A stretch of DNA of 64,000 bases from Syntrophotalea acetylenica. Its GTDB lineage: Bacteria; Desulfobacterota; Desulfuromonadia; Desulfuromonadales; Syntrophotaleaceae. Position numbers and translations under genes: made by a program. This document shows, piece after piece, positions 25,250-34,325 of this stretch. The stretch is taken from NCBI RefSeq assembly GCF_001888165.1, contig NZ_CP015455.1:1730001-1794000 (forward strand), in the 5' to 3' direction. Each line of letters opens with the position of its first letter. The stretch's first letter is position 1. Below the pieces are notes generated by a model, which saw only the letters and a list, made by a program, of their open reading frames with translations, was not told where the DNA came from and ran no database searches.

Positions 25250-27487
25250 ATGTTGACCACTGCGGATCTGGAATCCCGTCTCAGCAATAATGCCATCACT
25301 GTTCTTGAGCGCCGCTATCTCAAGCGGAGCCCCGAGGGCCGCATCCTCGAACAGCCGGCGGACATGTTCCGGCGCGTTGCTGCAGCCATAGCCGCGGCCG
25401 AAGATCAATTCGGACATGGGGAAGAAGCCGCCGCCCTGGCTGATCGCTTCTATGACGCCATGACCCGCCTGGAGTTTCTGCCGAACTCACCCACTCTGAT
25501 GAATGCCGGACGGGAACTCGGCCAGCTTGCCGCCTGTTTCGTGCTGCCGGTCGGGGATTCCATGGAGAGCATTTTTGAAGCCATCAAGCAAACCGCTCTG
25601 ATTCACAAAAGCGGCGGCGGCACCGGGTTCTCCTTCTCGCGCATCCGCCCGGCCAACGACGTTGTGTTGTCCACCAAGGGCGTTTCATCCGGACCGATTT
25701 CGTTTATGAAGGTTTTTGACGCCGCCACTGAAACCATCAAGCAGGGCGGCACACGGCGCGGCGCCAATATGGGAATTTTGCGGGTCGACCACCCGGACAT
25801 CATGGATTTCATCATGGTCAAAAAAGACCTGACGGTTTTAACCAATTTCAACCTCTCCGTCGGCCTGACAGAGGAATTCATGAAGGCCGTGGAGGATGGC
25901 CGCGAATATGACCTGATCAATCCGCGCACCGGCGAGCCGATCAAAAAACTCGATGCCCGCAAGGTGTTTGATCGCATCGTCGATATGGCCTGGAACAGTG
26001 GAGAGCCGGGCATTATCTTTCTCGACCGTCTCAACCGTGACAATCCCACTCCCCATGTGGGCGATATTGAAGCGACCAATCCCTGTGGAGAACAGCCGCT
26101 GTTGCCCTACGAATCCTGCAACCTCGGTTCGATAAACCTGTCGCGCATGGTTACTGACGACAGCCAGGTCGACTGGCAAAAGCTCGGCGATACGGTAGCG
26201 ATGGCGGTACGTTTTCTCGACAATGTCATTCAGATCAATCGCTATCCGTTGCCGCAGATTGCCGAAATGACCCGCGCCAACCGCAAAATAGGGCTCGGCA
26301 TCATGGGCTGGGCCGACATGCTTATCCTGCTTGGCATGCCTTACAACAGCGACCAGGCCATCGAGCTTGCCGACAGGGTGATGAGCTTCATCGCCGACCA
26401 GGCGCGCGATGCGTCCCGCAAGCTGGCCGAACAACGCGGCGCCTTTCCTAATTTTCCCGGCAGCCGTTTCGACGAGGACGGCGAGGCTGAGTTGCGCAAT
26501 GCCACCTGCACCACCATCGCGCCGACCGGCACCATCTCTATCATTGCCAATACTTCGAGCGGCATCGAACCGGTGTTTGCCGTCTCCTACCTGCGGCAGG
26601 TGCTTGACCAGGATATCCTTGTCGAAGTGCATCCGCTTTTTGAAGCGATGGCCCGTGCAGAGGGCTTTTACAGCCCGGAACTGATGAAAGCCATCGCGCA
26701 AAAAGGCACCATCCAGAGTTTTGAGGAAATCCCGGAAAAGGTGCGGAAGCTGTTCGTCACGGCGCATGACATCACCCCGGAAGACCATATACGGATGCAG
26801 GCGGCATTTCAGAAACACACCGACAACGCCGTCTCCAAAACCGTCAACTTCCCTCACTCGGCAACACGCGACGAGGTTGCCAAGGTGTACCGCCTCGCTT
26901 ACATGCAAGGCTGCAAGGGAGTAACCATCTACCGGGACGGATCGCGCGACATGCAGGTGCTTTCGGTGGCCAGAAGTTCCGAACCGACGGAGCAGCCCAA
27001 CATGCCCGTCGAATCTGGCAAAACCGGCCACAAACGTGAACGGCCCCGTGCCCTGACCGGCAAAACCTACCAGATGACCACCGGTTGCGGTCCGCTATAT
27101 GTGACCATCAACCAGGACGACAAGGGCCTGTTCGAACTGTTCACCACCATGGGTAAAGCCGGGGGCTGCGCCGCCAGCCAGTGCGAGGCCATCGGCCGGC
27201 TGGTTTCCCTGGCCTGGCGCAGCGGCGTGCAGGCCCGCCAGGTGATCAAACAGCTGATCGGCATCACCTGTCACAAGCCGGCCGGCTTCGGAGAAAACCG
27301 CGTCACCAGCTGTGCCGACGCCGTCGCCCGGGCGATTATAATGCACATGCAAACGGAAACCGAGGAGGGGGCCGCCGTCGCCAATCCCGTCAACCATGGT
27401 GGCGCCTGCCCGGAATGTGGCGGACCGGTGGAGCATGAAGGGGGCTGCTGCGTGTGTCACGCCTGCGGCTACTCGGAATGCGCCTGA
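25250..27487 (+). CDS. nrdJ: Adenosylcobalamin-dependent ribonucleotide reductase (class II)
   Basis: 745 residues. It makes deoxyribonucleotides without oxygen. It carries the NrdJ core: PNSPTLMNAG, LAACFVLPVGDSMESI, KSGGGTGFSFSRIRP, NPCGEQPLLPYESCNLGSINL and the finger-loop NATCTTIAPTGTISIIANTSSGIEP. The C-terminal domain (TEVD family, from about residue 620) ends with a Cys-rich zinc-finger-like tail CPECGG...CCVCHACGYSEC. It starts at 25250 after AAAGGA. It depends on vitamin B12; no cobalamin riboswitch was recognised upstream, but NrdR-like boxes are. Confidence 0.96.
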   Translation: MLTTADLESRLSNNAITVLERRYLKRSPEGRILEQPADMFRRVAAAIAAAEDQFGHGEEAAALADRFYDAMTRLEFLPNSPTLMNAGRELGQLAACFVLPVGDSMESIFEAIKQTALIHKSGGGTGFSFSRIRPANDVVLSTKGVSSGPISFMKVFDAATETIKQGGTRRGANMGILRVDHPDIMDFIMVKKDLTVLTNFNLSVGLTEEFMKAVEDGREYDLINPRTGEPIKKLDARKVFDRIVDMAWNSGEPGIIFLDRLNRDNPTPHVGDIEATNPCGEQPLLPYESCNLGSINLSRMVTDDSQVDWQKLGDTVAMAVRFLDNVIQINRYPLPQIAEMTRANRKIGLGIMGWADMLILLGMPYNSDQAIELADRVMSFIADQARDASRKLAEQRGAFPNFPGSRFDEDGEAELRNATCTTIAPTGTISIIANTSSGIEPVFAVSYLRQVLDQDILVEVHPLFEAMARAEGFYSPELMKAIAQKGTIQSFEEIPEKVRKLFVTAHDITPEDHIRMQAAFQKHTDNAVSKTVNFPHSATRDEVAKVYRLAYMQGCKGVTIYRDGSRDMQVLSVARSSEPTEQPNMPVESGKTGHKRERPRALTGKTYQMTTGCGPLYVTINQDDKGLFELFTTMGKAGGCAASQCEAIGRLVSLAWRSGVQARQVIKQLIGITCHKPAGFGENRVTSCADAVARAIIMHMQTETEEGAAVANPVNHGGACPECGGPVEHEGGCCVCHACGYSECA

Positions 27488-27783
27488 CGAAATGGGAAGC
27501 TATCTGCCGGCAATGCGGTGCCTGCTGTTTTGAGAAGGTGGTTGACAGACATGGGCGCTGGCACACCTCCGACATCGCCTGCCGTTTCCTCGATGTGGTG
27601 AGCCGGCGTTGCAAGGTCTACCATAAAAGGTTCGAGGTTGGCGAAGGGTGCATCAAACTGACCCCGGAAATCGTCAGGGACGCGGACTGGCTGCCGGAAG
27701 ATTGCGCCTACGTGCAGTACATGCGCGGCAACAGCATGTGCCAGGACGAGCCTGCGGAACCTGAAAATCCCGCAGGCCCCTGA
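27478..27783 (+). CDS. YkgJ/UPF0260-like cysteine-cluster protein
   Basis: 101 residues from an ATG at 27478 that overlaps the last 10 bases of nrdJ, so translation is coupled. Cysteines at CRQCGACC, ACRFLD, RCKVYHKRF and later CIKL and DCAYV match the zinc- or iron-chelating YkgJ/YcgN family pattern. The biochemical role is unknown. The overlap with nrdJ suggests a link to metal or radical-enzyme supply, which is inference. Confidence 0.8.
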   Translation: MRLTKWEAICRQCGACCFEKVVDRHGRWHTSDIACRFLDVVSRRCKVYHKRFEVGEGCIKLTPEIVRDADWLPEDCAYVQYMRGNSMCQDEPAEPENPAGP

Positions 27784-27831
27784 AACGACCTTTTGTGACA
27801 AAGATCCACACCCAATCAGGACAACGCTGAC

Positions 27832-29154
27832 ATGCACGATTCCGTGGAAAAAAGATCCCCCTCATCGCTGCGCCGGGCGCGGTTTGGCTGGTGCATGTAC
27901 GATTGGGCCAACTCGGCTTTTGCAACCGTTATTTTAGCGGCGGTACTGCCGGTCTATTTCGTATCGCTGGTGCCGCCGCAGGGGGTTGTGCTACCGATTA
28001 TCGGCGGACCTCTGACCCCCACCGCGCTGTGGAGTTACGCCGTAGCCGGGTCCATGATACTGGTGGCCCTCGCCGCCCCCGGCCTCGGCGCCCTGGCGGA
28101 CCGCACCGGACGGCGCAAACTGTGGCTGGCCCTTCTCAGCGTCGCGGGAAGCTTCGCCACCTGCCTGCTGGCTTTGGCCGGGCCTGAACGCTACCTGCTG
28201 GCGGCTGGTCTGTTCATGCTCGCCAATGCCTGTTTTGCCGCCGCCAACGTTTTCTATAACGCTTTCCTTCCGGCGCTGGCGCAGGGACGGGAGATGGACC
28301 GCCTGTCCGCGCAGGGCTTCGCCCTGGGCTATATCGGCGGCGGACTGATGCTGCTTCTGACCTTTGTTCTGATCCGTTCTCCCGGCCTGGTCGGACTGAC
28401 ATCCCCGGCCCAGGCCACACGGCTGGGGTTCTTCCTGACAGGTTTGTGGTGGCTGCTTTTTTCCCTGCCGACTTTTCTGTTCCTGCGGGAAGATATGGTC
28501 CCCCCGACCAGAAGCAATGCAGGTTTTCAGCTGGGTTTGCGCAGTTGGTGGAACGTCTGGAAAGAACTGCTGAACTATCCGGACCTGCTGCGCTTTCTGT
28601 TGGCTTATCTGTTTTTTAACGACGGCATTCAGACCATTATCGCGGTGGCCGCGATCTTCGGCAAGGACGAGTTGGGTCTGGGAACCACCACCATCCTCGC
28701 CTGTTTTCTCATGATTCAGTTTATCGCCATGCCCGGATCCCTGCTGTTCAGCCGGATAGCGAACCGCCACGGCGCCAAAAATGCCGTGCTGCTGTCGCTG
28801 CTCTGCTTTCTGGGGATAACACTTTATGCGTTTCGCATGCAGCAAGCCTGGCAATTCTGGGTGATGGGAGTGGCGGTTGCTCTGATACTCGGCGGTAGCC
28901 AGGCCATCAGCCGCTCTCTGTACGGCAGCCTGCTTCCTGCAGGCAAATACGCGGAATTTTACAGTTTTTATGCCGTAAGCGGTAAATTTGCCTCGATCCT
29001 CGGACCTTTTTCCTTCGGACTGCTGGCGCAGTTGACCGGATCAAACCGCCTGGCGATTCTCGGTCTGGGACTTTTCTTCCTGGCGGGCATCGTCCTGTTG
29101 CTTACCGTCAACGTCTCTCGCGGACGTCAGGCCGCTTTGGAGGCAAGAATATGA
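27832..29154 (+). CDS. MFS transporter, UMF1/BtlA-like
   Basis: 440 residues with about 12 membrane segments. The N terminus FGWCMYDWANSAFATVILAAVLPVYF and the GALADRTGRRK loop are diagnostic of the UMF1 (Atg22-like) branch of the major facilitator superfamily. The substrate is unknown. Its stop overlaps the start of the glycerophosphodiester phosphodiesterase gene, so it may export or import a glycerol- or phospholipid-derived compound; that is inference. Confidence 0.85.
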   Translation: MHDSVEKRSPSSLRRARFGWCMYDWANSAFATVILAAVLPVYFVSLVPPQGVVLPIIGGPLTPTALWSYAVAGSMILVALAAPGLGALADRTGRRKLWLALLSVAGSFATCLLALAGPERYLLAAGLFMLANACFAAANVFYNAFLPALAQGREMDRLSAQGFALGYIGGGLMLLLTFVLIRSPGLVGLTSPAQATRLGFFLTGLWWLLFSLPTFLFLREDMVPPTRSNAGFQLGLRSWWNVWKELLNYPDLLRFLLAYLFFNDGIQTIIAVAAIFGKDELGLGTTTILACFLMIQFIAMPGSLLFSRIANRHGAKNAVLLSLLCFLGITLYAFRMQQAWQFWVMGVAVALILGGSQAISRSLYGSLLPAGKYAEFYSFYAVSGKFASILGPFSFGLLAQLTGSNRLAILGLGLFFLAGIVLLLTVNVSRGRQAALEARI

Positions 29155-29966
29155 ATACCCGCTATTTCGATGCCCCTCTGCCCCGCCTCTTCGGCCACCG
29201 GGGCAGCTGTGCCGAATTCCCCGAGAACACCCTGCCCGCTTTCGCCGATGCCGTCGCCGCAGGCATGCCCTACCTGGAACTCGATATTCACGCCACGGCC
29301 GACGCACAGGCTGTGGTTCTGCACGATGCCTCGCTGCTGCGCACCTGCGGCGTGGATCGCAACGTCGCCGAGCTGACGCTGGCCGAGGTGCAAAGCTGCG
29401 ATGCCGGCGCCACTTTCAGCCCGGACGGTGGCCGCAGTTTTCCACATCGCGACCGGGGAATCCGTATTTCCACCCTGGAAGAAATCCTGCGCACTTTTCC
29501 CGATGCTCTGTTCAACATCGAACTGAAGCAGGATTCCGACACCCTGGTGAAGGCAGCTCTGGAGATTATCCGCCGCACGGGGATGGAAGACCGGGTTTTA
29601 CTGGCGGCGGAAAAGGATGCGGTCATGTGCCGCCTGCGACCTTCATGCACTGCTCGGGGCATTCCCACCAGTTTCTGTTACGGGGAACTGGTCGCCTTTT
29701 TCGACTGGCTGCAGGGCGGCTGCAAAACGGATTATGCTCCCCCGGCCGAGGCGCTGCAGATCCCCGAAACCTACCAGGGCCTGCGGCTGGTCACGCCACA
29801 GACCGTTGCGGCCGCCCATGCTCTCGGCATCGAGGTCCACGTATGGACCGTCAACGAGGCCGCCGATATGCTGCGCCTGCTCGGGCTGGGCGTGGATGGA
29901 TTGATGAGCGACCGTCCCTGGTTGTTGCGAAAGACCTGCATGAACAACCTCACAGGTGGCGATTAA
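29151..29966 (+). CDS. Glycerophosphodiester phosphodiesterase
   Basis: 271 residues starting at an ATG that overlaps the MFS stop (ATGA), behind GGAGG. It is a TIM barrel with the catalytic FGHRGSCAEFPENTLPAF (His and Arg near residues 16-17), ELDIHATADAQAVVLHD (metal Glu/Asp and catalytic His) and NIELKQD. No signal peptide, so cytoplasmic. It hydrolyses glycerophosphodiesters to glycerol 3-phosphate. Confidence 0.92.
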   Translation: MNTRYFDAPLPRLFGHRGSCAEFPENTLPAFADAVAAGMPYLELDIHATADAQAVVLHDASLLRTCGVDRNVAELTLAEVQSCDAGATFSPDGGRSFPHRDRGIRISTLEEILRTFPDALFNIELKQDSDTLVKAALEIIRRTGMEDRVLLAAEKDAVMCRLRPSCTARGIPTSFCYGELVAFFDWLQGGCKTDYAPPAEALQIPETYQGLRLVTPQTVAAAHALGIEVHVWTVNEAADMLRLLGLGVDGLMSDRPWLLRKTCMNNLTGGD

Positions 29967-29991
29967 ATTCGGCAGGGTTACAGGATTTGCC

Positions 29992-30020
29992 TTGACAATT
30001 ATAACTTTTTTGGTTACATA
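29992..30020 (+). promoter_or_regulatory. Promoter of the rubredoxin-like gene
   Basis: TTGACA (29992-29997), 17-bp spacer, TACATA (30015-30020), 59 bases before the start codon: a near-consensus sigma70 promoter. Confidence 0.75.
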
Positions 30021-30078
30021 TGGGGAAATTTCGGAGTTATATCTCAACCCTGTTCAATTTCAGCCAAAGGAGTGAATC

Positions 30079-30195
30079 ATGCCTGCAAAAACCTGGCAAT
30101 GCACCGTCTGTGGCCTCAAGCACGAGGGTGAAGCGGCCCCCAAATACTGTCCCAAATGCGGCGTTGACAGCAGCAAATTCATTCGTTCCAAATAG
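30079..30195 (+). CDS. Mini rubredoxin-like protein, 38 residues
   Basis: MPAKTWQCTVCGLKHEGEAA to CPKCG... to FIRSK: two CxxCG knuckles (Cys8/11 and Cys25/28) as in the rubredoxin-like C-terminal domain of rubrerythrin, here alone. The strong Shine-Dalgarno AAAGGAG, near-consensus promoter and 20-bp terminator make a complete single-gene transcription unit, so it is very likely expressed despite its size. It should bind one Fe (FeS4) and carry electrons, for example to peroxide- or superoxide-detoxifying enzymes. Confidence 0.85.
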   Translation: MPAKTWQCTVCGLKHEGEAAPKYCPKCGVDSSKFIRSK

Positions 30196-30214
30196 CCAAC
30201 CACGATTTGCAAAA

Positions 30215-30257
30215 CAGCACAAGAAAAGCCCCGTGATACGGGGCTTTTCTTGTGCTG
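30215..30257. terminator. 20-bp bidirectional terminator
   Basis: Perfect 20-bp stem (30215-30234 with 30238-30257) with a 3-nt loop; an internal AAAAG/CTTTT tract gives a U run in both directions. It ends the rubredoxin-like gene and, on the other strand, the mtaB transcript. Confidence 0.9.
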
Positions 30258-30265
30258 CAACCAGG

Positions 30266-31549
30266 TCAATCCGGCAGGGCGGCCAGCAGCACCCCGCCGC
30301 GGCTTGCGTCAATACGCAGGGTCAGGCACCTTTCTCCGCCGCTGCCGCCGGTGAACGAAACCGGCAGATAGTGCGGGCTCAGTCCGTTGCGCACCCCGTC
30401 ATTGCACCCTTCCAGAACCACCTCCAGATGTCGGCCAACAAAGCCTTGAGCGAACCGGCTCTGTTTTTCCTCGCCAAGCTCACGCAACAGCGCGGCACGC
30501 TGCCGGGCCACGGCACCGGATACCTGAGCTTTCATGCTGGCGGCCGGCGTGCCGGGACGGCGGCTGAAGGGGAACACATGCAGATGGGTTACCGGCAGTT
30601 CCTCTACCAGTGCCAGTGTACGGCCGAAGGCGCCTGCGCTCTCGCCGGGAAAGCCGGTAATCACATCCAGACCGACAGCCGCGTCGGGAATCCGCGTTTT
30701 AAGCCGCCGGATCAATTCACGGAAAAATGCCACGGAGTAATGACGGTTCATGGCCTTCAGGACACCGTCATCACCGGCCTGCAAGGGAATATGAAAATGC
30801 GGGCACAGCCTGTCGCAGTCCGCGACCAGGCCGATCAGATTATCCGAAACCTCCTGAGGTTCGATGGATCCAAGGCGCAAACGCCGCACCGGCGTCTCGT
30901 CGAGCAAGCGCCGGACCAGGTCGGCAAGAGTCATGGGTCGGCGCAGATCCCGTCCGTATCCACCTATGTGAATGCCGGTCAGCACAACCTCCGGGAAACC
31001 GGCGGCACAGAATCTGGAGACCTGCCCAACCACCTGTTCGGGGCTGGCGGAGCGGCTGGAGCCGCGGGCATGCGGAATGATGCAATAGGAACAGAAGGCG
31101 TCACAACCGTTCTGAATCTGCACAAAGGCGCGGCTGCGGCTACCGAAGGAGTCCAGATCAAGGGGTACGCCTCGCGCCTGGCGGATATCCCCAACCTGCA
31201 CCCTTGGTCCCGGAACGTCGATCCTGCGGACCAGATCGACCTTCTCCTCGTTGCCCAGCACCAGATCGACACCTGGCAGATTTTCCAGGTCACCGGGAGC
31301 GACCTGGGCATAACAGCCGGTGACCACGACCCGGCATGCCGGATTGAGGCGCCGCGCCCGCCGGATCAGATTACGCGACTGGCTGTCGGTAGCCGCGGTT
31401 ACAGTACAGGTGTTGACGATCACCAGCTGCGCGCCGGCAGCAAAATCGATCCTCCGGTAGCCTGCCCGCTCCAACTGCTCGGCCATGGCCGCGGATTCGA
31501 ACTGGTTGGTCTTGCACCCCAGGGTGACAATGGCGAAACTGTCGTTCAT
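30266..31549 (-). CDS. mtaB: tRNA t6A37 methylthiotransferase, MtaB type
   Basis: 427 residues. It has an N-terminal UPF0004 domain with cluster cysteines (LGCKTNQFES, VNTCTVT, VTGCYAQV), then a radical SAM motif CDAFCSYCIIPHARG, then a TRAM domain. Adds a methylthio group to t6A at position 37 of tRNA, acting after the TsaD pathway. Its start overlaps the mnmA stop (ATGA). It is the last gene of the sulfur-trafficking operon, consistent with a supply of sulfur from IscS. Confidence 0.92.
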   Translation of the reverse strand: MNDSFAIVTLGCKTNQFESAAMAEQLERAGYRRIDFAAGAQLVIVNTCTVTAATDSQSRNLIRRARRLNPACRVVVTGCYAQVAPGDLENLPGVDLVLGNEEKVDLVRRIDVPGPRVQVGDIRQARGVPLDLDSFGSRSRAFVQIQNGCDAFCSYCIIPHARGSSRSASPEQVVGQVSRFCAAGFPEVVLTGIHIGGYGRDLRRPMTLADLVRRLLDETPVRRLRLGSIEPQEVSDNLIGLVADCDRLCPHFHIPLQAGDDGVLKAMNRHYSVAFFRELIRRLKTRIPDAAVGLDVITGFPGESAGAFGRTLALVEELPVTHLHVFPFSRRPGTPAASMKAQVSGAVARQRAALLRELGEEKQSRFAQGFVGRHLEVVLEGCNDGVRNGLSPHYLPVSFTGGSGGERCLTLRIDASRGGVLLAALPD

Positions 31550-32604
31550 ACAATCCAGCCCCCGCCTAACACCCTGTCGCTATCGTAAAACACGGCGGCC
31601 TGTCCGGGCGCAACGCCGGTCTGAGGCGCATCGAACCGCACTTCCACCTGTCCGCCGCCCAGCACAACCAGGGTGCAGGGCGCCTCCTGATGCCGATAAC
31701 GGATGCGGCAGCGGGCCCGCAGCGGCCGTGGTGGCTCGGCAACGATCCAGTTGGTTCCCTCGGTTATGAGCCGGTCGACCTCGAGACATTCCCTTTCGCC
31801 AACGAAAACCCGGTGCTGCGCGGCGTCGATGGCGATTACGTAGAGAGGCTGCGGCCAGGCGACACCGAGTCCACGGCGCTGTCCGACGGTAAAGCGGCAG
31901 GTTCCGCCATGCCTGCCAAGCACCTTGCCGGAGACATGCACAATGTCCCCGCCGACGAAGGGCATTCCGGCCTCGCGTTCCAGAAAGGCGGCGTAATCCC
32001 CGTCCGGGATGAAGCAGATGTCCTGGCTGTCACCTTTTTGCGCCACATGCAGACCAAGCCGGTCGGCATGGGCCCGCACTTCGTTCTTGTCCATCCCTCC
32101 GAGCGGAAAAACAACCTTTTCCAGCTGCGATTGGGTCAAGGTAAAAAGAAAGTAGCTCTGGTCCTTTGGCAGGCTGGTACCCTTGGCCAGAAGGCGGGCT
32201 CCGCCATCATCAAGGATGCGGGCGTAATGCCCGGTCGCCAGCGCGTCGGCACCGATACGGTCCGCTTCGTCGATCAGGCGGCGGAACTTGAAAACCCGAT
32301 TGCAAAGCACGCAGGGATTGGGGGTGCGTCCGGCATGGTAAGCATCGCAGAAAGGTCCGACCACCTGCTGGCGGAAGGCATCCCGCAGATCGATGACATG
32401 CAGCGGGATATCGAGATGGGCCGCGGCCCTGCGTGCATCCGTGACATGAGGCGGGTCTTGACCATCGGCCAGCGGGCTGACGTCCCAAACCCGCATTGTC
32501 AGGCCGGAAACCTGGTAACCCTGCTCCTGCAGCAGGGCAGCGACAACGGTCGAGTCGACGCCACCACTCATCGCCACCGCGATATGTTTTGCTTGCTTCG
32601 GCAT
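31546..32604 (-). CDS. mnmA: tRNA 2-thiouridylase
   Basis: 352 residues from the ATG at 32604. It has the PP-loop MSGGVDSTV (about residues 12-20), the catalytic Cys pair in NPCVLCNRVFKF and the sulfur-accepting CFIPDGDY-like segment. It thiolates U34 of Glu, Gln and Lys tRNAs using persulfide from IscS. It directly follows iscU in the operon and is coupled to mtaB. Confidence 0.94.
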   Translation of the reverse strand: MPKQAKHIAVAMSGGVDSTVVAALLQEQGYQVSGLTMRVWDVSPLADGQDPPHVTDARRAAAHLDIPLHVIDLRDAFRQQVVGPFCDAYHAGRTPNPCVLCNRVFKFRRLIDEADRIGADALATGHYARILDDGGARLLAKGTSLPKDQSYFLFTLTQSQLEKVVFPLGGMDKNEVRAHADRLGLHVAQKGDSQDICFIPDGDYAAFLEREAGMPFVGGDIVHVSGKVLGRHGGTCRFTVGQRRGLGVAWPQPLYVIAIDAAQHRVFVGERECLEVDRLITEGTNWIVAEPPRPLRARCRIRYRHQEAPCTLVVLGGGQVEVRFDAPQTGVAPGQAAVFYDSDRVLGGGWIV

Positions 32605-32627
32605 ATCCGGCCTTATGGGATACCCAA

Positions 32628-32655
32628 GGGGCCATTCACATGTGCGAATGGCCCC
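32628..32655. repeat. Hairpin between iscU and mnmA
   Basis: A 10-bp stem GGGGCCATTC/GAATGGCCCC with an 8-nt loop. No T run, so probably a stability or processing element tuning expression between iscU and mnmA. Confidence 0.6.
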
Positions 32656-32683
32656 CGGATTCATTCAACATAAAACGAAAATA

Positions 32684-33052
32684 TCAGACCTTGGCGGCAC
32701 GATAGTTCTTGATGGCCTCATGCAGGGCGTCAGCCGCCAGGTTCGAACAGTGCAGTTTGGGCGCTGGCAGCCCTCCAAGAGCGTCGGCAACCTGATCGTT
32801 GGTCAGATCAAGCGCCTCCTGCAGGGTTTTTCCCAGCACCAGTTCCGACATCATGGAAGAGGAAGCGATGGCCGCGCCACAACCATAAGTCTGGAACTTG
32901 ATGTCCTTGATGATATCATCCTCGACCTTGAGAAACACTTTCATGCGGTCACCGCAGGAAGAACTTACTTTTTCGCCGATGCCGTCGGCATTTTCGATTT
33001 CACCGACATTCCGGGGATTGGTAAAATGGTCGATGACCTTCTCCGAATACAT
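32684..33052 (-). CDS. iscU: IscU/NifU-type iron-sulfur cluster scaffold
   Basis: 122 residues beginning MYSEKVIDHFTNPRNVGEIENADG. The three scaffold cysteines are in SSSCGDRM, TYGCGAA and LHCSNLA, and the CGD Asp is present. It assembles [2Fe-2S] and [4Fe-4S] clusters with sulfur from IscS, whose gene is 66 bases upstream. No HscA, HscB or ferredoxin genes follow, so this is the short Isc form common in anaerobes. Confidence 0.93.
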   Translation of the reverse strand: MYSEKVIDHFTNPRNVGEIENADGIGEKVSSSCGDRMKVFLKVEDDIIKDIKFQTYGCGAAIASSSMMSELVLGKTLQEALDLTNDQVADALGGLPAPKLHCSNLAADALHEAIKNYRAAKV

Positions 33053-33118
33053 AGGGTCTCCTTTTCATGAAATCCGGTCCTGCCCGCCCCGGGACAGAGA
33101 CAAACTGGGCTATCAGTT

Positions 33119-34303
33119 TCAGGCTGTAACGCTGGCGGCATCCCGCTCATGGTAAAATGGGCTCATGTCGCGAAGTTTTTTGACGATTGCCGGCAGGATC
33201 TCCAGCACCCGGTCGACATCCTCGCAGGTATTGTCATAACCGAGGCCAAACCGGATCGCCGAATTAGCCATCATCGGATCGACGCCCATGGCGTCGATGA
33301 CGTGGGACTGCCCGAAAGCATCGGACATGCAGGCGGATCCGGAAGATGCTGCGATTCCCTGCATATCGAGAAACAGCAGCACCGCTTCGCCTTCGATATA
33401 ATTAAAGCTTACATTCAAGGTATTGGGCAACCGTTCGCTAGGATGACCGTTGACCTGGCTTTCCGGGATCGCGGCAAGCAGTCCCTGTTCCAGACGATCA
33501 CGCAGGCGGCGCAACCTCTGCGACACTTCCGGCAGATCGCGACCGGCCAGGTCGCAGGCGACGCCAAGCCCGACAATGCCGGGCAGGTTATGGGTGCCGC
33601 CGCGACGGTTGCGTTCCTGATGTCCCCCGTGAATCAGCGGAACAAGGCGGATGCCCTTGCGCACATACAGGGCCCCCACCCCTTTGGGAGCGCCGATCTT
33701 GTGACCGGAAATGCTCAGCAGATCGACCTTGGCCGCCTCCACGTCGACCGGTACCCGACCGACAGCCTGCACGGCGTCGGTGTGAAAACAGATACCGTGG
33801 TTGCGGGCCACGGCGCCGATTTTATCGACGGGGAACAGTGTGCCGGTTTCGTTGTTGGCCCACATGGCGGAAACCAGAATGGTTTTTTCAGTGATAGCAG
33901 CCTCGAGAGCGACGATATCCAGCATGCCATCGCCGTCCACGGGCAGATAAGTCACCTCATAGCCATGCTTTTCCAGGTATTTGCAGGTGCTCAATACGGC
34001 AGGATGCTCCACAGCGGTAGTGATGATGTGGTTGCCGCGTTCCCGCAGGGCTTCTGCCGCACCTTTGATGGCAAGATTGTTGCCCTCGCTGCCACAGGAG
34101 GTAAAAACAATCTCCGCCGGGCTGCAATTGATAAGCTTTGCCACCTTTTCGCGGGCCGCTTCGAGCGCAGCGCCGGTTTCCCGCCCCGCCCAGTGGATGC
34201 TCGAAGGATTGCCGAAATGCTCCCGGTAAAAAGGCAGCATGGCGTCCAGAACTTCCGGCCTCACGGCGGTGGTGGCATTGTTGTCCATGTAGATCCGTTT
34301 CAC
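33119..34303 (-). CDS. iscS: Cysteine desulfurase, NifS/IscS type
   Basis: 394 residues from a GTG at 34303 (GGAGGATC ahead). PLP enzyme: EGNNLAIKG, AVEHPAVL (substrate His), HTDAVQAVG, and the PLP lysine in SISGHKIGAPKG. The catalytic cysteine lies in ASSGSACMS, as in the NifS branch. It supplies sulfur to IscU, MnmA and possibly FdhD. It lies between the Rrf2/IscR regulator and iscU. Confidence 0.94.
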   Translation of the reverse strand: MKRIYMDNNATTAVRPEVLDAMLPFYREHFGNPSSIHWAGRETGAALEAAREKVAKLINCSPAEIVFTSCGSEGNNLAIKGAAEALRERGNHIITTAVEHPAVLSTCKYLEKHGYEVTYLPVDGDGMLDIVALEAAITEKTILVSAMWANNETGTLFPVDKIGAVARNHGICFHTDAVQAVGRVPVDVEAAKVDLLSISGHKIGAPKGVGALYVRKGIRLVPLIHGGHQERNRRGGTHNLPGIVGLGVACDLAGRDLPEVSQRLRRLRDRLEQGLLAAIPESQVNGHPSERLPNTLNVSFNYIEGEAVLLFLDMQGIAASSGSACMSDAFGQSHVIDAMGVDPMMANSAIRFGLGYDNTCEDVDRVLEILPAIVKKLRDMSPFYHERDAASVTA

Positions 34304-34325
34304 TGCTGATCCTCCCAGTCCAATC

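Noticed and set aside
25838-27031. Minus-strand 397-residue frame inside nrdJ
   Set aside because: Antisense shadow of a strongly conserved gene; no motif.
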